36,441 bases of DNA from Bacteroidota bacterium (GCA_947457395.1 CANGVA010000020.1:1-36441), one strand, 5' to 3'. Shown: positions 25,340-35,169, numbered from the stretch's first letter. Notes: generated by a model from the sequence alone, not told the origin. Program-made: numbers and translations.

Positions 25340-25377
25340 AAAAAATACACCCCGAACTGGCAGGCCAATCCGGGGTG
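25340..25377 (-). terminator. Intrinsic terminator of the M16 peptidase gene
   Basis: On the minus strand, CACCCCG (25377-25371) pairs with CGGGGTG (25354-25348), followed by TATTTTTT. The loop is 16 nt. It sits 21 nt after the peptidase stop. Confidence 0.8.
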
Positions 25378-25398
25378 CAGATAAAAGAAGTCAAAAAC

Positions 25399-28344
25399 TT
25401 AATATCCAAATAACTCCTCTAGGGTTACTTCTTTCACCTCTCCGTATTTTTTCAAATCCTGAAGGTTAATTTTTTCCTTTGAGCCCATGATGCAATAGGT
25501 ATAAGTTTTACCTTTAATATTGGTTTCATGAAACTTCTTTACATCGTCAAATGACATCTTATCGAGTTTATTGTAAACATCTTCGCGCAAATCACGGTGA
25601 ATACCTAAACGTTCTGCAGCCAGATAAGTAAAGAAAATTTGCTCTTTATTAATACGGTCTGTTTCTATCTGACTCCTGATGGCTTCCTTGGCTGCAGAAA
25701 ACGAAGCATCTGATTTTGGCAATTCAGTTAGTAACTCATTCATGCCGGTAATGGCCTGATCCATCTTATCCGATTGTGTACCCACATAGGCAATTACATA
25801 ATATGGGTCTTCCCTGCGCTGCGGAGATAAATAACGCGAGAAGGTTGAGTAAGCAAGTGCCTTTGATTCCCTGATGGTTTGAAACACCACCGAAGACATG
25901 CCACCACCAAAGTATTCATTATACAAATTAATGAGCGGCACTCGTGTACTGTCATAACTCATAGGCTGTTTGTGCAGCCACATAATTTCGGCCTGCACCA
26001 TTTTATAATCTACAAAGTATACCATGTTTTTATCCATGGAATTGCGTTTAAAGCTCTCACGTTTCGGATAAGCTTTTAATGCAGCAGGCATTGGGTGTTC
26101 CTTATTTAATACGAACCCAACTTCCTCCATACGTTTTGGTCCGTAGTACAAAATTTTGTGTTGATAGGATGTCAGTGACTTAAGTATATCTACCATATCT
26201 TCTGCCTTGAGTGCACGTAATTGCTCCTCAGTAAGGTTTAAGTTATACGGATTTTTTTTGCCAAATATGGCGTAACTTCTCAAGGCTCCGTTAAATATGG
26301 CCTGTTTATTTAGCTTGGCATCTTTGCGCTGCTTAAGCATACGCTCCACCATTTGGTTTAATGCGGTTTGGTCAGGTTTGGCGTTGGCAAGTAAATGCTC
26401 AAACAACCTAACTGCAGGAGCAAAGTTCTCATCCAATCCGCTCACGTAAACGTATACCTGGTCTTCACCGGCTGATACACCAAAATCACAGGCCAGTTTA
26501 AAAAACTCTTTGCTTATTTGTTCTGCAGAGTATTTATCGGTTCCCAAATACTGCAGCAGGTTAACAGCAACAGGTAATTTAACATTATGAAACTTACCCA
26601 TATCCAGCACATAGTATAAGGAGAACAATCCATTATCATTATTTTTAATATACAACAAAGGTGCCTTACCTCCCACTTTACCGCGCGCAATATCATTTTG
26701 ATAGTTGAGATAAACAGGTTTAACCGGAGATACTTTTGCTTCGGTAATTTGTTTAACGAAAGGCGACATATCATCCCTGTTTACTTCTACAGGTGTAATT
26801 TCCGGCTTATCAATCTTCTTGATGGATTTATCTTCGCCAATTTTCTTATAAACCACCACATAGTCATTGGTGTAGTAAAGATTTGCAAAGTCTACCAGTT
26901 CCTGCTTGGTTATTTTTGATAACTCATCCAGCATTGAAACCTGCTCATTCCATGGATTGCCAACTATAAATGCATCCAGCATGGTATAGGCACGGCCCGA
27001 GTTAGACTCATTGTTTCTAATTTGATCTACCTTAAAATTATTGATAATTGCAATCAATGTTTCATCATCAAAGGCGCCATCTTTTATTAACTTAATTTGC
27101 TCAAGCAGCAAATCTTTTACTTCTTCCATGCTCTGACCTTGTTTAGGTTTACCGGTTAAGAAATGAATACTGTAATCTTTATTGGTCCAGGTAGAAGATG
27201 AGGCTGACAATACCTTTTGTTTTTTCACCAGGTTTAAATCAATTAAACCGGCCTTTGAGTTGGCCAATAAATAATCAACCAGCAATAAATATTTGGCTTC
27301 TCTGGTATTGGCTCCCGGCATCCTGTAACCCACCATCAGGTTCTCGGCATCGGGGCCATATACGTTTACCTCAACAGGTGCAGTTTTGGCAACCTCCGGT
27401 TCAAAAGTAAAAGGAGGCACAGGCTTGGGCTGCATATAGCTAAATTTGCTATCAATCATTCTGATAACCTGATCCGGGTCCAAATCTCCGGCCATAATAA
27501 CAGCCATATTATTGGGCACATAATAGCTGTTAAAATAATTTCTGATTTTGATTAACGATGGATTTTTTAAATGCTCTACCGTACCAATGGTAGTTTGCGT
27601 TCCGTAGGTATGCTTGGTAAACAGACTACTCATCATGGCTTCAAACACTTTGCGGCTATCATTATCCATTGATATATTTTTTTCTTCATACACTGCTTCC
27701 AGTTCTGTATGAAACAAACGCAGGATGGGATTGCGAAAACGCTCTGCTTCAATGTTCAGCCATTTCTCTACCTGATTTTGCGGAATCTCATTTACATAAA
27801 CAGTTTGCTCCAGTGAGGTAAATGCATTGGTGCCTGACGCGCCAATGGAAGAAAGCATCTTATCATATTCATTGGCAATGGCATATTTCGAAGCAAGCAG
27901 CGATACAGAATCTATTTTCCTGTAAATAGATTTGCGTGTAGCCTCATTGGTGGTTTTATTGTATTGCTCATACAATGCATCAACCTGATCGAGGTATACC
28001 TTTTCGGTAGCCCAGTCTTTTGTACCATACTGATCGGTACCTTTAAAAAGCATATGCTCCAGGTAATGGGCAAGGCCTGTATTATCAGCCGGATCGTTTT
28101 TACTGCCGGCACGTGTTGCAATAAGTGTTTGTATGCGGGGAACTGATTTGTTTACCGACAGCATTACTGTTAATCCGTTTTTAAGTGTGTAAATCCGCAC
28201 ATTCATTGGGTCATCCACCACGGTTTTATAGGTGTATTTCCCATCGGCAGAAGTTTGCTCCACCAATTGGTAAGATTTACTTTGGGCCCACACCATTGGT
28301 GCACATACAGCCCACATGAAAAGGATAATGAGTAGTTTTTTCAT
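25399..28344 (-). CDS. M16-family zinc metallopeptidase (insulinase-like), exported
   Basis: This 981-aa exported protease has two M16 repeats. A signal peptide occupies residues 1-20 (cleavage before QSKS). The inverted zinc motif is HYLEH (93-97), with the further Glu in the ELEAVYEEKN segment about 80 residues later. The C-terminal half is the inactive, structurally related M16 domain. Length fits the large two-domain secreted forms. The start at 28344 is preferred because it places the signal peptide at the N-terminus; a longer version from 28389 would add 15 residues without hydrophobic character. Likely role: peptide degradation in the periplasm or at the surface. It is preceded by a 450-bp spacer. 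Confidence 0.92.
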   Translation of the reverse strand: MKKLLIILFMWAVCAPMVWAQSKSYQLVEQTSADGKYTYKTVVDDPMNVRIYTLKNGLTVMLSVNKSVPRIQTLIATRAGSKNDPADNTGLAHYLEHMLFKGTDQYGTKDWATEKVYLDQVDALYEQYNKTTNEATRKSIYRKIDSVSLLASKYAIANEYDKMLSSIGASGTNAFTSLEQTVYVNEIPQNQVEKWLNIEAERFRNPILRLFHTELEAVYEEKNISMDNDSRKVFEAMMSSLFTKHTYGTQTTIGTVEHLKNPSLIKIRNYFNSYYVPNNMAVIMAGDLDPDQVIRMIDSKFSYMQPKPVPPFTFEPEVAKTAPVEVNVYGPDAENLMVGYRMPGANTREAKYLLLVDYLLANSKAGLIDLNLVKKQKVLSASSSTWTNKDYSIHFLTGKPKQGQSMEEVKDLLLEQIKLIKDGAFDDETLIAIINNFKVDQIRNNESNSGRAYTMLDAFIVGNPWNEQVSMLDELSKITKQELVDFANLYYTNDYVVVYKKIGEDKSIKKIDKPEITPVEVNRDDMSPFVKQITEAKVSPVKPVYLNYQNDIARGKVGGKAPLLYIKNNDNGLFSLYYVLDMGKFHNVKLPVAVNLLQYLGTDKYSAEQISKEFFKLACDFGVSAGEDQVYVYVSGLDENFAPAVRLFEHLLANAKPDQTALNQMVERMLKQRKDAKLNKQAIFNGALRSYAIFGKKNPYNLNLTEEQLRALKAEDMVDILKSLTSYQHKILYYGPKRMEEVGFVLNKEHPMPAALKAYPKRESFKRNSMDKNMVYFVDYKMVQAEIMWLHKQPMSYDSTRVPLINLYNEYFGGGMSSVVFQTIRESKALAYSTFSRYLSPQRREDPYYVIAYVGTQSDKMDQAITGMNELLTELPKSDASFSAAKEAIRSQIETDRINKEQIFFTYLAAERLGIHRDLREDVYNKLDKMSFDDVKKFHETNIKGKTYTYCIMGSKEKINLQDLKKYGEVKEVTLEELFGY

Positions 28345-28598
28345 AGCCTGATTAAAATAGTTGTCACAATTATATGATGTTTTCGTCATTCAACCCTAAA
28401 AAAGCTGTTAAATATTGCATTAATAGTTTAGAAATGATGAAGTTAATTCATCTCACAATTGGATATCTGTTTGATAATAATCGAATGATGAGCTAGGCTA
28501 ACTTTAGCATAACTGACATAAACATACACGCGTAACAATGCTTATGTTGGTTTTGCTGCTACATTTTCTGATGCAGCTTAAACAAATTAATTAGTAAA

Positions 28599-28623
28599 CG
28601 AAAACACTCCAAGGGTGTTTTCG
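28599..28623. other. Perfect 9-bp inverted repeat without T-tract
   Basis: CGAAAACAC and GTGTTTTCG flank a TCCAAGG centre. There is no run of Ts after it on either strand, so it is unlikely to be a terminator. It could be an operator or part of a structured leader of the peptidase gene. Confidence 0.5.
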
Positions 28624-28757
28624 ATAAACGCATGCGTTCTTCCTCACCCATTAACAATTTGGCTCGTATTGCTTTCATTCAACAAATAGTATAGCTTAAA
28701 GCCATTCAACCTATTTACATGCTTTTAACCTGCATCTTCATCAGCGGTCAAGGATCA

Positions 28758-28788
28758 CAAAAAAGCCCGACTGTGTGAGCCGGGCTTT
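28758..28788 (-). terminator. Intrinsic terminator of the acyl-CoA dehydrogenase gene
   Basis: On the minus strand, AAAGCCCG (28788-28781) pairs with CGGGCTTT (28769-28762), and the T-run continues beyond the stem. It begins 6 nt after the stop. Confidence 0.85.
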
Positions 28789-28794
28789 GGGTAA

Positions 28795-29934
28795 TTATTT
28801 TAAAATATTACGTGCAATCACCAGTTTTTGTATTTCGCTGGTGCCTTCACCAATCGTACACAACTTGGAGTCGCGGTAAAATTTCTCTACCGGAAAATCT
28901 TTGGTATAACCATAACCTCCAAAAATTTGAATAGCCTCTGTAGCTGCCCATACACATACTTCTGATGCATAGTATTTAGCCATAGCACTCTCTGTGGTCA
29001 TGGGTTTGTGTTTCATTTTTAAATCTGCCGCCTGGTATGTAAGCAATTCTGCTGCTTCAATACGTGTAGCCATATCGGCCAACTTAAATCCAATGGCCTG
29101 AAAATTTGAAATTGGCTGACCAAACTGATGGCGCTCTTTTGAATATTTTACTGCTGCTTCGTAACTGCCTTTGGCAATGCCCAATGACAAAGCCGCGATG
29201 GAAATACGACCACCATCTAATATTTTCATGGCTTGTTTAAAACCTTCGCCTACTTTACCTAAAATATTGGCAGCAGGTACGCGGCAATCTTCAAAAATAA
29301 GTTCAGCTGTTTCGCTGGCACGCATGCCTAATTTGTTCTCTTTTTTACCCCCTTTAAATCCGGGTGTGCCGCGCTCTACCACAAATGCAGTAATACCGTT
29401 AGAGTCTAACAACTCGCCTGTGCGTGCCAATACCACAGCCACATCTCCTGAAATGCCGTGGGTAATCCAGTTTTTGGTACCGTTTAATACCCAATGGTCG
29501 CCATCCTGTTTGGCCACGCATTGCATACGCATGGCATCACTTCCGGTATTGGCCTCGGTTAATCCCCAGGCACCAATCCACTCACCCGTGGCAAGCTTGG
29601 GTAACCATTTTTTCTTTTGCTCTTCGTTTCCAAACTGTAAAATATGACCCGTGCAAAGGGAATTATGTGCAGCCATTGATAAGCCAACTGAACTGCACAC
29701 CTTGGTAATTTCTTGTATGGCTACAATATATTCAAAGTAACCTAAACCGGCACCACCATATTCTTCGGGCACCAATACGCCCAACAGGCCCAGCTTACCC
29801 ATTTCCTGCATGGTTTGTTTAGGGAATGTTTGTGCTTCGTCCCACTCCATTACATGCGGACGTATAAATTTTTCGGCAAAATCTTTTGCCATCTGAGCAA
29901 CCATCTTCTGGTTCTCTGTCATCTCAAAGTTCAT
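28795..29934 (-). CDS. Acyl-CoA dehydrogenase
   Basis: This 379-aa FAD enzyme introduces the alpha-beta double bond in acyl-CoA. Family signatures are [11 protein letters not shown] (substrate and flavin binding, about 134-144) and a WITHG segment. C-terminal signatures are [20 protein letters not shown] and then EGTSEIQ, whose first Glu is the usual catalytic base of short-chain and branched-chain types. Length is normal. The ATG at 29934 (MNFEMTENQ) is preferred over 29949 or 29979, because family members begin close to that point. Specificity (short-chain, isovaleryl or glutaryl) cannot be settled by eye. It is monocistronic, with a terminator behind it. Confidence 0.92.
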   Translation of the reverse strand: MNFEMTENQKMVAQMAKDFAEKFIRPHVMEWDEAQTFPKQTMQEMGKLGLLGVLVPEEYGGAGLGYFEYIVAIQEITKVCSSVGLSMAAHNSLCTGHILQFGNEEQKKKWLPKLATGEWIGAWGLTEANTGSDAMRMQCVAKQDGDHWVLNGTKNWITHGISGDVAVVLARTGELLDSNGITAFVVERGTPGFKGGKKENKLGMRASETAELIFEDCRVPAANILGKVGEGFKQAMKILDGGRISIAALSLGIAKGSYEAAVKYSKERHQFGQPISNFQAIGFKLADMATRIEAAELLTYQAADLKMKHKPMTTESAMAKYYASEVCVWAATEAIQIFGGYGYTKDFPVEKFYRDSKLCTIGEGTSEIQKLVIARNILK

Positions 29935-30025
29935 TCCGTTAGTTTCCATGCAATAAGGGGTAGCTATTTTTTGGTGCAAGTATACAATCTTTTAAGCCAA
30001 TTACAGAAGTTAGGTTTGTGTTAAG

Positions 30026-30904
30026 TTATGGAATGTATAAATACAAAATAATGCGCTGGTAAACAGAATCATTAACCAATACTATTTTTCTTAAATCGGC
30101 CAGTTGGCGATAAGGTCCGTGCTGCATGCGATAGTTTACAATGGCCTGAGAAAGTTTGTATTTAAAGTATGGATGCTGCTTCAGCTCGTCTTGTGTTACG
30201 TTGTTTACATTAAATAGTTTTGCCTTTCCTGCATCTACTGTTATTCTATCCTGCAGGTCGTATAAAACATCGGGATCAAAACCCCATAATTCGGTGAGTT
30301 GTTCAGTCTTCACAAAGCCCCCCAGTTTGTTGCGGTAATCAACAATACGTTTGGCTGTTTTTGGACCAATGCCGCGCAAAGCCACCAGTGTTGCACTGTC
30401 TGCAGTATTAAGTTCAACTACGGCCGGTGGTGCAAATTTCTTTTTAGCCGATGCCGTATCCTGCATCCATTCCGGATTATCATCTATAACCACAAAAGGC
30501 AGCAAGGCCTGCTTGTGTTCCATGGTTAAACCATAAAGTTTTAGAATATCTTCCGGTTTGCGTAATCGTCCGCCTTTGCTTTGATACTTGCGCAAGCTCT
30601 TAATATTTCGCTCTGTGAAACCCAATTTGCGCAATTGCGCATTGGTAGCTGTATTTGGATTAAAAGTAAAAAATGTAGCTGCATTGTAAGCAGGCAATAC
30701 CTCATTGACTTCAATTGCTGCCAGCGCATCAGCAGGAATTTCTTTAATGGAAAACGTAGGTTCCGGTTCAGGAAAAATACGGTTAATAAAAAAGGGTGCA
30801 AATAATACCAGCAGCAAAATTGCCAGCAGCAATATCATACCCTTACGCTCCCCGCGCGAGAAAGTAAAGTATTGCTTAACTACCGTTTTGGCCTGGTTTA
30901 TCAT
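30026..30904 (-). CDS. Membrane-anchored triple helix-hairpin-helix protein (ComEA-like)
   Basis: This 292-aa protein has a short basic N-terminus, one membrane helix (about 23-41) and three helix-hairpin-helix modules at about 81-125, 165-209 and 231-276. The middle module is the best match (ELNTADSATLVALRGIGPKTAKRI). Single modules of this type form the periplasmic DNA-binding ComEA of the natural-transformation machinery. This protein is much longer than classical ComEA, and the first and last modules lack the GxG hairpin. DNA binding is therefore probable for the middle module only. It overlaps the upstream 45-aa membrane ORF by 29 nt in another frame. No other competence genes are in the window. 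Confidence 0.82.
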   Translation of the reverse strand: MINQAKTVVKQYFTFSRGERKGMILLLAILLLVLFAPFFINRIFPEPEPTFSIKEIPADALAAIEVNEVLPAYNAATFFTFNPNTATNAQLRKLGFTERNIKSLRKYQSKGGRLRKPEDILKLYGLTMEHKQALLPFVVIDDNPEWMQDTASAKKKFAPPAVVELNTADSATLVALRGIGPKTAKRIVDYRNKLGGFVKTEQLTELWGFDPDVLYDLQDRITVDAGKAKLFNVNNVTQDELKQHPYFKYKLSQAIVNYRMQHGPYRQLADLRKIVLVNDSVYQRIILYLYIP

Positions 30905-31013
30905 CTTTATCTTTTGGCTGCGTTTGTTTAAAAAAATAATAAAGCATCAACGCCACAAAAATGGCAAAGAATACTTCTGTGCCAAACCATACCCAAAAAT
31001 TAGAAGGATCCAT
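30876..31013 (-). CDS. 45-aa single-pass membrane peptide (hypothetical)
   Basis: This short reading frame begins at an ATG at 31013 and ends with TAA at 30878-30876. The peptide has an N-terminal MDPSNFWVWFGTEVFF, one hydrophobic helix (about 6-28) and a hydrophilic Lys/Asp-rich tail (KQTQPKDKDDKPGQNGS, 29-45). The composition and layout (helix then charged tail) are those of a real small membrane protein. I do not recognise the family. Its last 29 nt overlap the start of the ComEA-like gene, whose ATG falls inside its GATGATAAA, so translational coupling is likely. Confidence 0.6.
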   Translation of the reverse strand: MDPSNFWVWFGTEVFFAIFVALMLYYFFKQTQPKDKDDKPGQNGS

Positions 31014-31051
31014 TTATATTATCAAGTTAAATTTTTCTGAATCAAATAAAA

Positions 31052-31960
31052 TTACACAGTTTTTGCTTTCAGCTGTTCATCCAGCAAAGCCAAACCTTCT
31101 TCAAATGAGTGTGGCTTATATCCCAGTTCGGAAATAGCTTTGGTTAAAATAAATCCTGTTATTGGCGGGCGCTTGGCAGGTTGTTTAATACCTTCACTGG
31201 TAGAGAGGTTGAGCAACGTTTTATCCAGTTTCCAGAAACTTGCCACCCGATACACCAAATCAAACACACTCATAAAATCTTTACCGCTTATATTAAAAAC
31301 ACCTTTGGCTTTTTTTGCTGCAGCCAAAGCGCAACCTTGTGCCAGGTCTTCTGCAAGTGTAGGTGTTCTAAACTGATCGCCCACTACATTGAGTGTTTTA
31401 CCTTGCTCTAAATTGTTTTTAGCCCATAATACAATATTGCTTCGGCTCATATCACTCACCACGCCATAAACCAAAACGGTGCGACAAATACTCCAGCTGC
31501 TGCACTGCTCCATCACCACCATTTCGGCAAGGTGCTTGGATTGCCCGTAGTAACTCAGCGGATTGGGTTTTTCTTCCTCTGTTACGGGACCATGCGTTCC
31601 GTCAAAAATAAAATCGGTTGATACGTGCACCAGGTGAGCATTGATTTCATTGCATACCGCACAAATGTGTTTCACGGCCTCTACATTCAACGCGTCACAG
31701 CCGGCATGGTCACTTTCACAGGCATCCACATTGGTCATGGCAGCCGTATTAATTACCACATCAGGCTTGTGTTTATGTAAAATGGTTTTTACTTCATTAT
31801 ACTGTGTAATATCTAACGCTTCGTATACATAACCTTGTTTAACAGGATAGCGGTCAACTCCTTTTGCTGTTGCAATCAGCTCAATACCGGCTTGTTTCAG
31901 ATAATAATCTGTTAGCTTCTGACCCAGCAAACCATTGCTGCCTGTTACAAGTACTTTCAT
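31052..31960 (-). CDS. RfbD-like dTDP-4-dehydrorhamnose reductase family protein
   Basis: This 302-aa extended SDR has TGSNGLLG (6-13), [12 protein letters not shown] (71-82), VSTDFIFDG (113-121) and the catalytic Y138-K142 (YYGQSK). RfbD reduces dTDP-4-keto-L-rhamnose to dTDP-L-rhamnose; relatives make other deoxysugars or belong to the MAT2B group. No rfbA, rfbB or rfbC gene is adjacent and it is far from the polysaccharide block, so the rhamnose assignment is only by family. It is divergent from miaB, with 129 bp between the two starts. Confidence 0.82.
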   Translation of the reverse strand: MKVLVTGSNGLLGQKLTDYYLKQAGIELIATAKGVDRYPVKQGYVYEALDITQYNEVKTILHKHKPDVVINTAAMTNVDACESDHAGCDALNVEAVKHICAVCNEINAHLVHVSTDFIFDGTHGPVTEEEKPNPLSYYGQSKHLAEMVVMEQCSSWSICRTVLVYGVVSDMSRSNIVLWAKNNLEQGKTLNVVGDQFRTPTLAEDLAQGCALAAAKKAKGVFNISGKDFMSVFDLVYRVASFWKLDKTLLNLSTSEGIKQPAKRPPITGFILTKAISELGYKPHSFEEGLALLDEQLKAKTV

Positions 31961-32061
31961 GGTGCGAACATACTATTATCCCTTTCCTTTATCAATAAGC
32001 AGCCCCTACAAAAGCATTGCGTAATCCGTTACTTTTTCTGCCACTCTGTCAGAATTTTTAT

Positions 32062-32069
32062 TATCTTTG
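32062..32069 (+). promoter_or_regulatory. Promoter -7 box of miaB
   Basis: TATCTTTG matches TAnnTTTG and is followed by CGCC, as at the act operon. It is 20 nt before the miaB ATG. No clear TTTG lies at the -33 distance. Confidence 0.55.
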
Positions 32070-32089
32070 CGCCTCAATTTGATGCAAGC

Positions 32090-33469
32090 ATGAGAGGGAT
32101 AACTGCTGATGTGGCCCCTGAAACCGCCACCAGAAACCTGTATATAGAAACATATGGATGTGCCATGAACCTGGCTGACAGTGAAGTGATGGCCAGCATT
32201 ATGCTGGACAAAGGTTATAAAACCACCAGTGATCCGCTGGAGGCTGATGTGGTTTTTTTAAATACCTGCGCCATCCGAGACAATGCAGAATCAAGGGTAT
32301 GGGGCAGATTAAGAGAACTGAAACACCAGAAAAAGAAAAACCCGGGAATGATTGTGGGTGTAATGGGCTGCATGGCCGAACGTTTAAAAGCCAAATTACT
32401 GGAGCAGGAACAACTGGTTGATATTGTGGTTGGGCCCGATGCCTACCGCGATATTCCTAAACTGATACAACAAGTAGAAGAAGGACAGAAAGCCGTAAAT
32501 GTGCTGCTAAGCCGCGAAGAAACCTATGCAGAAATTACGCCTGTGCGATTGGGTAGCAATGGCGTTAATGCTTTCGTAAGCATTATGCGTGGTTGCGATA
32601 ATATGTGTTCCTTCTGTGTGGTGCCTTTTACCCGCGGACGTGAGCGCAGCCGTGAACCGCAGAGCATTGTTAAAGAAGCTACCGACCTATACAACCAGGG
32701 CTATAAAGAAGTAACACTGCTTGGACAAAATGTAGATTCTTACAAATGGCAAAATGAAGCAGGAGAAACCTTGTGCAACTTTGCACAACTCCTGGAACAG
32801 GTAGCTCAGATTGCTCCCGACTTGCGTATTCGTTTCTCTTCTTCGCATCCAAAAGATATTACTGATGAGGTATTGTATACCATGAAAAAGTATAACAATA
32901 TCTGTAACTATATTCATTTCCCATTACAATCCGGCAACTCACGGATACTGAAACTGATGAACCGTACTTATGATGCAGACTGGTTTAAACAACGCATAGA
33001 AAAAATACGCGAGGTAATTCCGGATTGCGGCATATCTACAGATGCCATTGTAGGTTTTTGCAGCGAAACAGAAGATGAATTTAAGGATACACTGGACATG
33101 TTCCGCTACTCGCAGTTTGATTTTGCTTATATGTATGCCTACAGCGAGCGTCCGGGAACCATGGCCGCACGCAAATATGCCGATGATATTGCTGCTAAAG
33201 ATAAAAGCCGAAGGCTGCAGGAACTCATCGATTTGCAAAACAGCATTAGCATAGAGAAAAACAAACGCTACATAGGTACCGAGCAAATTGTGCTGGTAGA
33301 GGGCGAATCAAAAAAATCTGAAGCCGATTTAAAAGGACGCAACGACCAAAACGTTACCGTTATTTTTCCAAAACAAAACGGTATTGGCAAAGGCTCATAT
33401 GTAAAAGTAAAAATAGAACGCAGCACCCAAACCAGCCTTATTGGTCAGGTAACAGAGGTGTTATCATAA
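32090..33469 (+). CDS. miaB: tRNA-2-methylthio-N6-dimethylallyladenosine synthase
   Basis: This 459-aa radical-SAM methylthiotransferase modifies i6A37 of tRNAs reading codons that start with U. The N-terminal UPF0004 domain holds the auxiliary cluster cysteines C24, C60 and C94 ([22 protein letters not shown]). The radical-SAM motif is C169-D-N-M-C173-S-F-C176. A C-terminal TRAM domain (about 395-459) binds tRNA. Length is typical. It has its own promoter box and is followed after 33 nt by the sigma-54 activator, which is probably co-transcribed. Confidence 0.95.
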   Translation: MRGITADVAPETATRNLYIETYGCAMNLADSEVMASIMLDKGYKTTSDPLEADVVFLNTCAIRDNAESRVWGRLRELKHQKKKNPGMIVGVMGCMAERLKAKLLEQEQLVDIVVGPDAYRDIPKLIQQVEEGQKAVNVLLSREETYAEITPVRLGSNGVNAFVSIMRGCDNMCSFCVVPFTRGRERSREPQSIVKEATDLYNQGYKEVTLLGQNVDSYKWQNEAGETLCNFAQLLEQVAQIAPDLRIRFSSSHPKDITDEVLYTMKKYNNICNYIHFPLQSGNSRILKLMNRTYDADWFKQRIEKIREVIPDCGISTDAIVGFCSETEDEFKDTLDMFRYSQFDFAYMYAYSERPGTMAARKYADDIAAKDKSRRLQELIDLQNSISIEKNKRYIGTEQIVLVEGESKKSEADLKGRNDQNVTVIFPKQNGIGKGSYVKVKIERSTQTSLIGQVTEVLS

Positions 33470-33502
33470 TTTGTTTCTCCTCTCCTAAAAGTATTGAATG
33501 GT

Positions 33503-34732
33503 ATGAACATACAAGATATTAAACAACGTTTTGAAATTATTGGCAACTCTCCCCTGCTGAATATTGCACTTGAAACGGCAGTTAAAGTAGCACCTACGGA
33601 CATCAGCGTACTGATAAACGGTGAAAGTGGTGTGGGTAAAGAAGCGTTTTCAAAAATTATACATGCACTGAGCAACCGCAAACACGGACCTTTTATTGCT
33701 GTTAACTGCGGTGCCATTCCTGAAGGCACCATCGACTCTGAATTGTTCGGTCATGAAAAAGGATCTTTTACCGGAGCACACGATACACGCAAAGGTTATT
33801 TCGAAACCGTTAGCGGTGGTACTATATTTTTAGATGAAGTTGGAGAGCTGCCGCTGGAAACACAAGCGCGCCTGCTGCGTGTGCTGGAAAGTGGTGAGTT
33901 TATTAAAGTGGGTTCATCAAAAGTGCAGAAAACAGATGTGCGTGTGGTGGCAGCTACCAATAAAGATTTACTGGATTTGGCTGCTGCCGGAAAATTTCGT
34001 GAAGATCTTTACTACCGCTTAAGCACCGTGCCTATTAAAGTGCCACCCCTGCGCGAGCGTAAAGAAGACATACACTTATTGTTTAGAAAATTTGCAGCCG
34101 ACTTTGCAGAGAAATACAAATCAAAACCATTGGTTATTGAACCGGATGCACTGCAACTTCTGGTAAACTACCGCTGGCCGGGTAATATCCGTCAGCTTAA
34201 AAATATTGCTGAGCAACTTTCGGTACTTGATGAAGATAAAACCATCAATCCACAGGAACTCACACGTGTGCTGCCTCCAGAAAAACCAGGCCTGCCCATG
34301 TTGCTGGGCAATACCCCTGCCGATCAAGGCATGAGTGAACGTGATATTTTTTATAAAGTGCTGTTTGATTTACGAAAAGATGTAATGGATTTAAAAGGTA
34401 TTGTGTTTGATATGATGCAGGGTGGCAATGCTCCTGCCGGTATAAATCCCGCTTCACGCGAGCAGATAAGTCATTTGCTAAACGAACCATTTCATCAACC
34501 TGCCACACATCCGCAGGTAATGCCTGTTTCTCCTGTATCCAATGCACCACAGGTTATTGAAATACCCGTGGCACAGCCAGCTAATGAAAGCCTCTCTCTG
34601 GAAGAACTGGAACTGGAAATGATTAAAAAAGCACTTGATAAATACAACGGCAGGCGCAAAAAAGCAGCCAATGAATTAGGAATTTCAGAGCGTACACTTT
34701 ACCGTAAAATCAAACAATACAACTTAGAATAA
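33503..34732 (+). CDS. Sigma-54-interaction AAA+ transcriptional activator without receiver domain
   Basis: This 409-aa regulator has the AAA+ core at its very N-terminus (residues about 10-235), with no receiver, GAF or PAS domain. Walker A is GESGVGKE (40-47). The sigma-54 contact loop reads GSFTGA (87-92) in place of GAFTGA. Walker B is TIFLDEVGEL (107-116) and REDLYYRLS with PPLRERKEDI follows. A Pro/Ala-rich, variable linker spans about 265-360. A Fis-type helix-turn-helix closes the protein (KKAANELGISERTLYRKIKQ). The ATG at 33503 is preferred; a TTG at 33494 would add three residues. Control probably rests on abundance or a partner protein. Target promoters are not evident here. Confidence 0.9.
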   Translation: MNIQDIKQRFEIIGNSPLLNIALETAVKVAPTDISVLINGESGVGKEAFSKIIHALSNRKHGPFIAVNCGAIPEGTIDSELFGHEKGSFTGAHDTRKGYFETVSGGTIFLDEVGELPLETQARLLRVLESGEFIKVGSSKVQKTDVRVVAATNKDLLDLAAAGKFREDLYYRLSTVPIKVPPLRERKEDIHLLFRKFAADFAEKYKSKPLVIEPDALQLLVNYRWPGNIRQLKNIAEQLSVLDEDKTINPQELTRVLPPEKPGLPMLLGNTPADQGMSERDIFYKVLFDLRKDVMDLKGIVFDMMQGGNAPAGINPASREQISHLLNEPFHQPATHPQVMPVSPVSNAPQVIEIPVAQPANESLSLEELELEMIKKALDKYNGRRKKAANELGISERTLYRKIKQYNLE

Positions 34733-34736
34733 CAGT

Positions 34737-34767
34737 TTTGCTTTTTAACTAAATTGGAGTTTTTTTG
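34737..34767 (+). promoter_or_regulatory. Candidate promoter of the MORN-like gene
   Basis: TTTG (34737-34740) and TTTTTTTG (34760-34767, one mismatch to TAnnTTTG) are 19 bp apart. The ATG follows 24 nt later. Confidence 0.4.
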
Positions 34768-34791
34768 CACCAAAATTTTTAAAAAGCCTTC

Positions 34792-35157
34792 ATGAAAAAA
34801 CTTATTGCTATCCTCGCATTTTGCTTTATTGGTTTCAATCTATCAGCTCAGGTTATTGATGACAAAGCAGGTAAAACTTACTACTACTATGATGAGTCTA
34901 CCAAAAAGAAACTGAAAGAAGTGTATCACCACAAGGATATGATTAAAATTGTGCCCGATAAAAACAACTACGGCAGCTACCGCGATACCATTATTTACAT
35001 GAAGCATGGTCCGTATACGTTATATGATGAGCAAGGCAATCTGAAATGCTCAGGCTATTTTCATAAAGATAAAAAAGATAGCATCTGGAAATACTATGAC
35101 GTTAAAGGTGCACTCCTTAAAACAGAACGATGGAAAATCGGGAAACAGATTAATTAG
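34792..35157 (+). CDS. Exported MORN-repeat-like protein
   Basis: This 121-aa protein has a signal peptide (about 1-19, ending before QVIDD). Two degenerate MORN-like strands follow, best seen as HGPYTLYDEQGNLKCSGYF (about 83-101) and IWKYYDVKGALLKTERW (about 108-124 region of the C-terminus). Such G-x-W/Y-x-x-Y-D-x-x-G-x-L repeats also occur in YwqK-like proteins, which are common and poorly characterised in Bacteroidota. It probably folds as a short beta sheet in the periplasm or at the outer membrane. No function can be assigned. The repeat-filled spacer begins directly after its stop. Confidence 0.72.
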   Translation: MKKLIAILAFCFIGFNLSAQVIDDKAGKTYYYYDESTKKKLKEVYHHKDMIKIVPDKNNYGSYRDTIIYMKHGPYTLYDEQGNLKCSGYFHKDKKDSIWKYYDVKGALLKTERWKIGKQIN

Positions 35158-35169
35158 TTGACCTCTGGG

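Larger units (their letters stand above)
28345..28794. other. 450-bp non-coding spacer upstream of the M16 peptidase
   Basis: No credible gene was found on either strand. It contains the terminator of the acyl-CoA dehydrogenase at its right end and a perfect hairpin at 28599-28623. It also has shorter dyads such as GCTAA-CT-TTAGC (around 28497-28508). No good TAnnTTTG box for the peptidase stands out. Confidence 0.6.

Noticed and set aside
29171-29647. 158-aa plus-strand frame antisense to the acyl-CoA dehydrogenase
   Set aside because: It lies entirely inside a well-supported gene and shows no recognisable domain; a shadow frame.
34753-34769. Possible sigma-54 promoter (TTGG...TTGC) upstream of the MORN-like gene
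   Set aside because: The GG and GC elements are 9 nt apart, not the required 10, and the -24 motif is poor. A TTTG-N19-TTTTTTTG promoter fits better.
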